This document shows positions 14,794 to 26,298 of a stretch of 64,000 nt of DNA, piece after piece. The notes under the pieces are model-generated. The model searched no databases and was not told the DNA's origin. It was given only the letters and a program-made list of their open reading frames with translations. Origin of the DNA: Phyto melanocephala (taxonomy: Eukaryota > Arthropoda > Insecta > Diptera > Rhinophoridae); assembly GCA_941918925.1 (NCBI GenBank), contig OW799233.1, forward strand, positions 1 through 64,000. Reading direction: 5' to 3'. Numbering within the stretch: position 1 is the stretch's first letter; every line of letters starts with the position of its first letter. The position numbers and the translations under genes were made by a program.

Positions 14794-16112
14794 AATAATA
14801 AAAGAGAAATCTATAATGTAATAAATAATTAAATAAATAAAATAATAAAAGAGAAATCTATAATGTAATAAATAAATAAATAATTAAATAAATAAATAAA
14901 TGAATATTATTCCATACCGATTGCTTTTAATAATAAAATAATAAATTTTTTGCTATAATAGTACACAAAATTGGTGGTGGTGGCTATTAAAAATTCGTCA
15001 CTGCCGAATATAATGCTCTTACTTATTATTATTAATAAATAATGCAACAACATATGCTTACTGAACTCGTATTTTTTGTTTTTGTCCTTTAGTCTTTTCT
15101 CTACTTGTTGTTACATTTTTTTTAACCAATAATAAACAAGCAACAACCTTTACCGAACTCAATTTTTTCTTTTTGCATATTTTGTTTTTGTCCACCAGTC
15201 TTTTTTCTATTTATTTGTTGATCGTTCATTAGTTAGTTATCAATGTGGTGGGGTGGGTGGTTCGCTCATTCATTTTTTATTAAAGCAAAACGCCAGCGTT
15301 AAGCATTTTCAATATGCAACAGGAGCCCAGTTTTATGAGGAGGTATAAAACCCTTAATACACTCAAAGAGTTTTTAATCTTATTTTGTTGTGTTTTGCTA
15401 TATTTATATTTGTTTTTGCCCACCTAACTGTAAGCAGTATTCTTTAATTCTGTTTTGCTCTTCTTTATTTTAATATATATTTAAACATATGTACATTAGG
15501 GTTGCCTTCTGATTAATTGGGAACATTTTTAATATGTGTAGACGTGTTTCAGTTTTATTTGAATGTTATTATTTTACTTATTATTATCAATTTATGCAGT
15601 TTGTTTGTTTCATTGTTTCAATTTTATTTTATTATTTTATTTATTATTATTGTTTGATTGTCTGTCCCTTTGTCCGTCTGTCCTTACGTTCGTACGTCTG
15701 TCCGTCAATATTATATATATTAGATGATTAAATATCGCATATATTATTTTCTGCTAAATTTAATTTAAATAAATAAATAATCAAACAAATAAATAAATAA
15801 ATATATTGTTTGATTGTCTGTCCTTTTGTCCGTCTGTCCTTACATTCGTCCGTCTGTCCGTCAATATTATATACATATATTAGATGATTAAATATCGCAT
15901 ACCCATATTATTTTCTATTAATTTTAATAATTAAATAAATAAATAAATAAACAAATAAATAATTTAATAATTAAATAAATAAATAAATACATAACAGAGA
16001 AATCTGTAATGTAAAAAATAAATTAATAAATTAATAAATAAATAAATGATTGAATGAATAAATAATTAAATAAATATATATATAAAAGAGATATCTATAA
16101 TGTAATAAATAA

Positions 16113-16148
<36 letters not shown>

Positions 16149-17467
16149 AATAATAAAAGAGAAATCTATAATGTAATAAATAATTAAATAAATAAAATAA
16201 TAAAAGAGAAATCTATAATGTAATAAATAAATAAATAATTAAATAAATAAATAAATGAATATTATTCCATACCGATTGCTTTTAATAATAAAATAATAAA
16301 TTTTTTGCTATAATAGTACACAAAATTGGTGGTGGTGGCTATTAAAAATTCGTCACTGCCGAATATAATGCTCTTACTTATTATTATTAATAAATAATGC
16401 AACAACATATGCTTACTGAACTCGTATTTTTTGTTTTTGTCCTTTAGTCTTTTCTCTACTTGTTGTTACATTTTTTTTAACCAATAATAAACAAGCAACA
16501 ACCTTTACCGAACTCAATTTTTTCTTTTTGCATATTTTGTTTTTGTCCACCAGTCTTTTTTCTATTTATTTGTTGATCGTTCATTAGTTAGTTATCAATG
16601 TGGTGGGGTGGGTGGTTCGCTCATTCATTTTTTATTAAAGCAAAACGCCAGCGTTAAGCATTTTCAATATGCAACAGGAGCCCAGTTTTATGAGGAGGTA
16701 TAAAACCCTTAATACACTCAAAGAGTTTTTAATCTTATTTTGTTGTGTTTTGCTATATTTATATTTGTTTTTGCCCACCTAACTGTAAGCAGTATTCTTT
16801 AATTCTGTTTTGCTCTTCTTTATTTTAATATATATTTAAACATATGTACATTAGGGTTGCCTTCTGATTAATTGGGAACATTTTTAATATGTGTAGACGT
16901 GTTTCAGTTTTATTTGAATGTTATTATTTTACTTATTATTATCAATTTATGCAGTTTGTTTGTTTCATTGTTTCAATTTTATTTTATTATTTTATTTATT
17001 ATTATTGTTTGATTGTCTGTCCCTTTGTCCGTCTGTCCTTACGTTCGTACGTCTGTCCGTCAATATTATATATATTAGATGATTAAATATCGCATATATT
17101 ATTTTCTGCTAAATTTAATTTAAATAAATAAATAATCAAACAAATAAATAAATAAATATATTGTTTGATTGTCTGTCCTTTTGTCCGTCTGTCCTTACAT
17201 TCGTCCGTCTGTCCGTCAATATTATATACATATATTAGATGATTAAATATCGCATACCCATATTATTTTCTATTAATTTTAATAATTAAATAAATAAATA
17301 AATAAACAAATAAATAATTTAATAATTAAATAAATAAATAAATACATAACAGAGAAATCTGTAATGTAAAAAATAAATTAATAAATTAATAAATAAATAA
17401 ATGATTGAATGAATAAATAATTAAATAAATATATATATAAAAGAGATATCTATAATGTAATAAATAA

Positions 17468-17503
<36 letters not shown>

Positions 17504-18822
17504 AATAATAAAAGAGAAATCTATAATGTAATAAATAATTAAATAAATAAAATAATAAAAGAGAAATCTATAATGTAATAAATAAATAAATAATTAAATA
17601 AATAAATAAATGAATATTATTCCATACCGATTGCTTTTAATAATAAAATAATAAATTTTTTGCTATAATAGTACACAAAATTGGTGGTGGTGGCTATTAA
17701 AAATTCGTCACTGCCGAATATAATGCTCTTACTTATTATTATTAATAAATAATGCAACAACATATGCTTACTGAACTCGTATTTTTTGTTTTTGTCCTTT
17801 AGTCTTTTCTCTACTTGTTGTTACATTTTTTTTAACCAATAATAAACAAGCAACAACCTTTACCGAACTCAATTTTTTCTTTTTGCATATTTTGTTTTTG
17901 TCCACCAGTCTTTTTTCTATTTATTTGTTGATCGTTCATTAGTTAGTTATCAATGTGGTGGGGTGGGTGGTTCGCTCATTCATTTTTTATTAAAGCAAAA
18001 CGCCAGCGTTAAGCATTTTCAATATGCAACAGGAGCCCAGTTTTATGAGGAGGTATAAAACCCTTAATACACTCAAAGAGTTTTTAATCTTATTTTGTTG
18101 TGTTTTGCTATATTTATATTTGTTTTTGCCCACCTAACTGTAAGCAGTATTCTTTAATTCTGTTTTGCTCTTCTTTATTTTAATATATATTTAAACATAT
18201 GTACATTAGGGTTGCCTTCTGATTAATTGGGAACATTTTTAATATGTGTAGACGTGTTTCAGTTTTATTTGAATGTTATTATTTTACTTATTATTATCAA
18301 TTTATGCAGTTTGTTTGTTTCATTGTTTCAATTTTATTTTATTATTTTATTTATTATTATTGTTTGATTGTCTGTCCCTTTGTCCGTCTGTCCTTACGTT
18401 CGTACGTCTGTCCGTCAATATTATATATATTAGATGATTAAATATCGCATATATTATTTTCTGCTAAATTTAATTTAAATAAATAAATAATCAAACAAAT
18501 AAATAAATAAATATATTGTTTGATTGTCTGTCCTTTTGTCCGTCTGTCCTTACATTCGTCCGTCTGTCCGTCAATATTATATACATATATTAGATGATTA
18601 AATATCGCATACCCATATTATTTTCTATTAATTTTAATAATTAAATAAATAAATAAATAAACAAATAAATAATTTAATAATTAAATAAATAAATAAATAC
18701 ATAACAGAGAAATCTGTAATGTAAAAAATAAATTAATAAATTAATAAATAAATAAATGATTGAATGAATAAATAATTAAATAAATATATATATAAAAGAG
18801 ATATCTATAATGTAATAAATAA

Positions 18823-18858
<36 letters not shown>

Positions 18859-18970
18859 AATAATAAAAGAGAAATCTATAATGTAATAAATAATTAAATA
18901 AATAAAATAATAAAAGAGAAATCTATAATGTAATAAATAAATAAATAATTAAATAAATAAATAAATGAAT

Positions 18971-20177
18971 ATTATTCCATACCGATTGCTTTTAATAATA
19001 AAATAATAAATTTTTTGCTATAATAGTACACAAAATTGGTGGTGGTGGCTATTAAAAATTCGTCACTGCCGAATATAATGCTCTTACTTATTATTATTAA
19101 TAAATAATGCAACAACATATGCTTACTGAACTCGTATTTTTTGTTTTTGTCCTTTAGTCTTTTCTCTACTTGTTGTTACATTTTTTTTAACCAATAATAA
19201 ACAAGCAACAACCTTTACCGAACTCAATTTTTTCTTTTTGCATATTTTGTTTTTGTCCACCAGTCTTTTTTCTATTTATTTGTTGATCGTTCATTAGTTA
19301 GTTATCAATGTGGTGGGGTGGGTGGTTCGCTCATTCATTTTTTATTAAAGCAAAACGCCAGCGTTAAGCATTTTCAATATGCAACAGGAGCCCAGTTTTA
19401 TGAGGAGGTATAAAACCCTTAATACACTCAAAGAGTTTTTAATCTTATTTTGTTGTGTTTTGCTATATTTATATTTGTTTTTGCCCACCTAACTGTAAGC
19501 AGTATTCTTTAATTCTGTTTTGCTCTTCTTTATTTTAATATATATTTAAACATATGTACATTAGGGTTGCCTTCTGATTAATTGGGAACATTTTTAATAT
19601 GTGTAGACGTGTTTCAGTTTTATTTGAATGTTATTATTTTACTTATTATTATCAATTTATGCAGTTTGTTTGTTTCATTGTTTCAATTTTATTTTATTAT
19701 TTTATTTATTATTATTGTTTGATTGTCTGTCCCTTTGTCCGTCTGTCCTTACGTTCGTACGTCTGTCCGTCAATATTATATATATTAGATGATTAAATAT
19801 CGCATATATTATTTTCTGCTAAATTTAATTTAAATAAATAAATAATCAAACAAATAAATAAATAAATATATTGTTTGATTGTCTGTCCTTTTGTCCGTCT
19901 GTCCTTACATTCGTCCGTCTGTCCGTCAATATTATATACATATATTAGATGATTAAATATCGCATACCCATATTATTTTCTATTAATTTTAATAATTAAA
20001 TAAATAAATAAATAAACAAATAAATAATTTAATAATTAAATAAATAAATAAATACATAACAGAGAAATCTGTAATGTAAAAAATAAATTAATAAATTAAT
20101 AAATAAATAAATGATTGAATGAATAAATAATTAAATAAATATATATATAAAAGAGATATCTATAATGTAATAAATAA

Positions 20178-20209
<32 letters not shown>

Positions 20210-20321
20210 AATAATAAAAGAGAAATCTATAATGTAATAAATAATTAAATAAATAAAATAATAAAAGAGAAATCTATAATGTAATAAATAAATAAATAAT
20301 TAAATAAATAAATAAATGAAT
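18971..20321. repeat. Variant satellite unit, 1351 bp
   Basis: This is the only unit whose length differs. The (TAAA) run near 20180-20212 has one repeat fewer than in its neighbours; the rest reads as the standard unit. It is a natural marker for replication slippage and for phasing reads across the array. Confidence 0.9.
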
Positions 20322-21528
20322 ATTATTCCATACCGATTGCTTTTAATAATAAAATAATAAATTTTTTGCTATAATAGTACACAAAATTGGTGGTGGTGGC
20401 TATTAAAAATTCGTCACTGCCGAATATAATGCTCTTACTTATTATTATTAATAAATAATGCAACAACATATGCTTACTGAACTCGTATTTTTTGTTTTTG
20501 TCCTTTAGTCTTTTCTCTACTTGTTGTTACATTTTTTTTAACCAATAATAAACAAGCAACAACCTTTACCGAACTCAATTTTTTCTTTTTGCATATTTTG
20601 TTTTTGTCCACCAGTCTTTTTTCTATTTATTTGTTGATCGTTCATTAGTTAGTTATCAATGTGGTGGGGTGGGTGGTTCGCTCATTCATTTTTTATTAAA
20701 GCAAAACGCCAGCGTTAAGCATTTTCAATATGCAACAGGAGCCCAGTTTTATGAGGAGGTATAAAACCCTTAATACACTCAAAGAGTTTTTAATCTTATT
20801 TTGTTGTGTTTTGCTATATTTATATTTGTTTTTGCCCACCTAACTGTAAGCAGTATTCTTTAATTCTGTTTTGCTCTTCTTTATTTTAATATATATTTAA
20901 ACATATGTACATTAGGGTTGCCTTCTGATTAATTGGGAACATTTTTAATATGTGTAGACGTGTTTCAGTTTTATTTGAATGTTATTATTTTACTTATTAT
21001 TATCAATTTATGCAGTTTGTTTGTTTCATTGTTTCAATTTTATTTTATTATTTTATTTATTATTATTGTTTGATTGTCTGTCCCTTTGTCCGTCTGTCCT
21101 TACGTTCGTACGTCTGTCCGTCAATATTATATATATTAGATGATTAAATATCGCATATATTATTTTCTGCTAAATTTAATTTAAATAAATAAATAATCAA
21201 ACAAATAAATAAATAAATATATTGTTTGATTGTCTGTCCTTTTGTCCGTCTGTCCTTACATTCGTCCGTCTGTCCGTCAATATTATATACATATATTAGA
21301 TGATTAAATATCGCATACCCATATTATTTTCTATTAATTTTAATAATTAAATAAATAAATAAATAAACAAATAAATAATTTAATAATTAAATAAATAAAT
21401 AAATACATAACAGAGAAATCTGTAATGTAAAAAATAAATTAATAAATTAATAAATAAATAAATGATTGAATGAATAAATAATTAAATAAATATATATATA
21501 AAAGAGATATCTATAATGTAATAAATAA

Positions 21529-21564
<36 letters not shown>

Positions 21565-22883
21565 AATAATAAAAGAGAAATCTATAATGTAATAAATAAT
21601 TAAATAAATAAAATAATAAAAGAGAAATCTATAATGTAATAAATAAATAAATAATTAAATAAATAAATAAATGAATATTATTCCATACCGATTGCTTTTA
21701 ATAATAAAATAATAAATTTTTTGCTATAATAGTACACAAAATTGGTGGTGGTGGCTATTAAAAATTCGTCACTGCCGAATATAATGCTCTTACTTATTAT
21801 TATTAATAAATAATGCAACAACATATGCTTACTGAACTCGTATTTTTTGTTTTTGTCCTTTAGTCTTTTCTCTACTTGTTGTTACATTTTTTTTAACCAA
21901 TAATAAACAAGCAACAACCTTTACCGAACTCAATTTTTTCTTTTTGCATATTTTGTTTTTGTCCACCAGTCTTTTTTCTATTTATTTGTTGATCGTTCAT
22001 TAGTTAGTTATCAATGTGGTGGGGTGGGTGGTTCGCTCATTCATTTTTTATTAAAGCAAAACGCCAGCGTTAAGCATTTTCAATATGCAACAGGAGCCCA
22101 GTTTTATGAGGAGGTATAAAACCCTTAATACACTCAAAGAGTTTTTAATCTTATTTTGTTGTGTTTTGCTATATTTATATTTGTTTTTGCCCACCTAACT
22201 GTAAGCAGTATTCTTTAATTCTGTTTTGCTCTTCTTTATTTTAATATATATTTAAACATATGTACATTAGGGTTGCCTTCTGATTAATTGGGAACATTTT
22301 TAATATGTGTAGACGTGTTTCAGTTTTATTTGAATGTTATTATTTTACTTATTATTATCAATTTATGCAGTTTGTTTGTTTCATTGTTTCAATTTTATTT
22401 TATTATTTTATTTATTATTATTGTTTGATTGTCTGTCCCTTTGTCCGTCTGTCCTTACGTTCGTACGTCTGTCCGTCAATATTATATATATTAGATGATT
22501 AAATATCGCATATATTATTTTCTGCTAAATTTAATTTAAATAAATAAATAATCAAACAAATAAATAAATAAATATATTGTTTGATTGTCTGTCCTTTTGT
22601 CCGTCTGTCCTTACATTCGTCCGTCTGTCCGTCAATATTATATACATATATTAGATGATTAAATATCGCATACCCATATTATTTTCTATTAATTTTAATA
22701 ATTAAATAAATAAATAAATAAACAAATAAATAATTTAATAATTAAATAAATAAATAAATACATAACAGAGAAATCTGTAATGTAAAAAATAAATTAATAA
22801 ATTAATAAATAAATAAATGATTGAATGAATAAATAATTAAATAAATATATATATAAAAGAGATATCTATAATGTAATAAATAA

Positions 22884-22919
<36 letters not shown>

Positions 22920-24238
22920 AATAATAAAAGAGAAATCTATAATGTAATAAATAATTAAATAAATAAAATAATAAAAGAGAAATCTATAATGTAATAAATA
23001 AATAAATAATTAAATAAATAAATAAATGAATATTATTCCATACCGATTGCTTTTAATAATAAAATAATAAATTTTTTGCTATAATAGTACACAAAATTGG
23101 TGGTGGTGGCTATTAAAAATTCGTCACTGCCGAATATAATGCTCTTACTTATTATTATTAATAAATAATGCAACAACATATGCTTACTGAACTCGTATTT
23201 TTTGTTTTTGTCCTTTAGTCTTTTCTCTACTTGTTGTTACATTTTTTTTAACCAATAATAAACAAGCAACAACCTTTACCGAACTCAATTTTTTCTTTTT
23301 GCATATTTTGTTTTTGTCCACCAGTCTTTTTTCTATTTATTTGTTGATCGTTCATTAGTTAGTTATCAATGTGGTGGGGTGGGTGGTTCGCTCATTCATT
23401 TTTTATTAAAGCAAAACGCCAGCGTTAAGCATTTTCAATATGCAACAGGAGCCCAGTTTTATGAGGAGGTATAAAACCCTTAATACACTCAAAGAGTTTT
23501 TAATCTTATTTTGTTGTGTTTTGCTATATTTATATTTGTTTTTGCCCACCTAACTGTAAGCAGTATTCTTTAATTCTGTTTTGCTCTTCTTTATTTTAAT
23601 ATATATTTAAACATATGTACATTAGGGTTGCCTTCTGATTAATTGGGAACATTTTTAATATGTGTAGACGTGTTTCAGTTTTATTTGAATGTTATTATTT
23701 TACTTATTATTATCAATTTATGCAGTTTGTTTGTTTCATTGTTTCAATTTTATTTTATTATTTTATTTATTATTATTGTTTGATTGTCTGTCCCTTTGTC
23801 CGTCTGTCCTTACGTTCGTACGTCTGTCCGTCAATATTATATATATTAGATGATTAAATATCGCATATATTATTTTCTGCTAAATTTAATTTAAATAAAT
23901 AAATAATCAAACAAATAAATAAATAAATATATTGTTTGATTGTCTGTCCTTTTGTCCGTCTGTCCTTACATTCGTCCGTCTGTCCGTCAATATTATATAC
24001 ATATATTAGATGATTAAATATCGCATACCCATATTATTTTCTATTAATTTTAATAATTAAATAAATAAATAAATAAACAAATAAATAATTTAATAATTAA
24101 ATAAATAAATAAATACATAACAGAGAAATCTGTAATGTAAAAAATAAATTAATAAATTAATAAATAAATAAATGATTGAATGAATAAATAATTAAATAAA
24201 TATATATATAAAAGAGATATCTATAATGTAATAAATAA

Positions 24239-24274
<36 letters not shown>

Positions 24275-24945
24275 AATAATAAAAGAGAAATCTATAATGT
24301 AATAAATAATTAAATAAATAAAATAATAAAAGAGAAATCTATAATGTAATAAATAAATAAATAATTAAATAAATAAATAAATGAATATTATTCCATACCG
24401 ATTGCTTTTAATAATAAAATAATAAATTTTTTGCTATAATAGTACACAAAATTGGTGGTGGTGGCTATTAAAAATTCGTCACTGCCGAATATAATGCTCT
24501 TACTTATTATTATTAATAAATAATGCAACAACATATGCTTACTGAACTCGTATTTTTTGTTTTTGTCCTTTAGTCTTTTCTCTACTTGTTGTTACATTTT
24601 TTTTAACCAATAATAAACAAGCAACAACCTTTACCGAACTCAATTTTTTCTTTTTGCATATTTTGTTTTTGTCCACCAGTCTTTTTTCTATTTATTTGTT
24701 GATCGTTCATTAGTTAGTTATCAATGTGGTGGGGTGGGTGGTTCGCTCATTCATTTTTTATTAAAGCAAAACGCCAGCGTTAAGCATTTTCAATATGCAA
24801 CAGGAGCCCAGTTTTATGAGGAGGTATAAAACCCTTAATACACTCAAAGAGTTTTTAATCTTATTTTGTTGTGTTTTGCTATATTTATATTTGTTTTTGC
24901 CCACCTAACTGTAAGCAGTATTCTTTAATTCTGTTTTGCTCTTCT

Positions 24946-25035
24946 TCGATTATATTAATTTTTTATCAGAGCAAAACGCCAGTGTGAAGCAACTACATAA
25001 AACATGCAGCAGGAGAATAGTTTTGCAAATTGTTT
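24946..25035. repeat. Array edge with a diverged second copy of part of the unit
   Basis: The last monomer stops after CTGTTTTGCTCTTCTT. Immediately beyond, 24958-25025 resembles unit positions about 366-435: ATTTTTTAT, then GCAAAACGCCAG, GAAGCA and GCA(A/G)CAGGAG, but clearly diverged from the homogenised copies. It looks like an old edge repeat that escaped homogenisation. Confidence 0.65.
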
Positions 25036-25473
25036 TTGCAAAACAGAACTTTCAGTCGTAATTCAACTCTGATCGTGTCAAGAGCTCGCGGAACATTGTC
25101 ATTATTGTTGTCAAATAAGGGCAATCAGGCCGTCCTTTTCATCTGGCTTGGAGAGTTTTTGACATTTTGTGAGTAATTTAAAACTCCAACAGAATTTAGA
25201 ATGAAAAAGTAACTGTGTATGTATGTACCTATTTTATGTATATGGTATAAGAAAAGCTAAACAAACATTAACAACTAGATTACGGTCGAATGGGTCAACC
25301 ACTCTACATGCTAGTAAATATAAAAAGATGTACATATATAAAGATAAGTATATTTTAATTTATTTCAATTGTTATTCAGTACAAGTAATTTTATGATAAA
25401 TATATGCGTTTCTTAGAGATTATATTAGCAGCGTTTAAGTATCAAAATAAATAGCAGTATTGATAAAAAGGAA
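25036..25473 (-). other. Sequence between the satellite and the tinc stop; likely 3' UTR and flank
   Basis: No open frame or recognisable repeat is seen. The part next to the stop is the expected 3' untranslated region of the minus-strand gene. The segment 25036-25200 has a higher GC content than the surroundings and matches nothing else in the window. Confidence 0.5.
25359..25364 (-). promoter_or_regulatory. Candidate poly(A) signal of tinc
   Basis: TTTATT on the plus strand gives AATAAA on the minus strand, about 110 nt after the stop at 25474. The position is right for a short 3' UTR, but in such AT-rich DNA the hexamer is common and other sites cannot be ruled out. Confidence 0.4.
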
Positions 25474-26298
25474 TTAATGCAAAGAATTGGCTGTAGCATA
25501 GAGACTTTCCTGATCAGAGATCATTGAATAATTAGCAGAATCTCGATCTTCAAGCATTGTTGAGTTAACTAGAGCACGTTCGTAGCCAATTTTTGAAATC
25601 GTTTGATGACTACATGGTAATTCAGCGAATTTAATGGAAGGTTGCCGTCTTATGATGTTAGGATTTGAATAATGTGCATAATTCGTCAGGGAAGTATGTG
25701 AAATATTCAGTGGTGGTGGGACGGGTGGTAGTGTTTTTTCATCTTTGTTCAGCAGTTGTGAAGCTTTATGTCCCAACATAGCAAACCCTGAATTTGCGTA
25801 TAATGGTGTTTTGAAAGAATTTAAATTAGCATTACTGTTTTGCGATTGTGACATACAATGAGCCGAAGTGGCGTAAACAGTTGATTGTAAGTAATTGTTG
25901 TGACCATTAATAGGTAGTGGCATAGTACTGCAATGTTGAGAGTAATCAAATTTTTGATCGGCAAGAGGTCGCTGTAAAGGCAAAGTAGAGCTGTTTGAAT
26001 TACCGCCCCCTGCAAAACTGGACATACGCATATTAGTGCTACGTCCATAAGGTTCTTCTTGAATGGGAGGTGGTGGTATTTTTGCTATTGGGTTACAAGC
26101 TATGCGATGTTTTATAACAATCTCAACTTCACGTTCTTCAGCCGATTGAACACCACTTGATGAATCCGATAGCGCTCGTTCCGGGGGAGATATTGTAATC
26201 TCAGTACAGGAAGTTGTATCACTGCGTGGTGTTAAAGCTTCTTGGGGGGCACCAGAGTCTGCTCGGTGTAAACAGGTAGTTGCAAAACTTGATGTTAT
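25474..26298 (-). CDS. tinc: tinc exon 7 (C-terminus)
   Basis: Follows a 91-bp intron with acceptor TTTTTAG. Encodes residues 1143-1416, starting ITSSFATTCLHRADSG and ending SLYATANSLH. It contains an acidic EEREVEIVIKHR patch, IPPPPIQEEP and LPPVPPPL. There is no in-frame stop over 825 bases. This is a cytosolic tail on the topology inferred here. Confidence 0.8.
   Translation of the reverse strand: MTSSFATTCLHRADSGAPQEALTPRSDTTSCTEITISPPERALSDSSSGVQSAEEREVEIVIKHRIACNPIAKIPPPPIQEEPYGRSTNMRMSSFAGGGNSNSSTLPLQRPLADQKFDYSQHCSTMPLPINGHNNYLQSTVYATSAHCMSQSQNSNANLNSFKTPLYANSGFAMLGHKASQLLNKDEKTLPPVPPPLNISHTSLTNYAHYSNPNIIRRQPSIKFAELPCSHQTISKIGYERALVNSTMLEDRDSANYSMISDQESLYATANSLH

Larger units (their letters stand above)
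1..24945. repeat. 1355-bp tandem satellite array (18 full units plus a partial one)
   Basis: Units start at 1, 1356, 2711, 4066, 5421, 6776, 8131, 9486, 10841, 12196, 13551, 14906, 16261, 17616, 18971, 20322, 21677, 23032 and 24387. The last unit breaks off after 559 bp at about 24945. Copies read as identical wherever I compared them, except that the unit at 18971 is 1351 bp because one TAAA is missing from its microsatellite. The array begins at the window edge, so its true size is unknown. Each unit is non-coding and AT-rich, contains a decayed DINE-B terminus, a pair of ~156-bp subrepeats and an (AAAT)-rich tail. Near-identity implies recent amplification or strong homogenisation, though assembly collapse or expansion cannot be excluded from sequence alone. 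Confidence 0.98.

Noticed and set aside
1..24945. CRISPR-like or prokaryotic repeat array
   Set aside because: The repeats are 1355 bp with no variable spacers, and the window has spliced eukaryotic genes.
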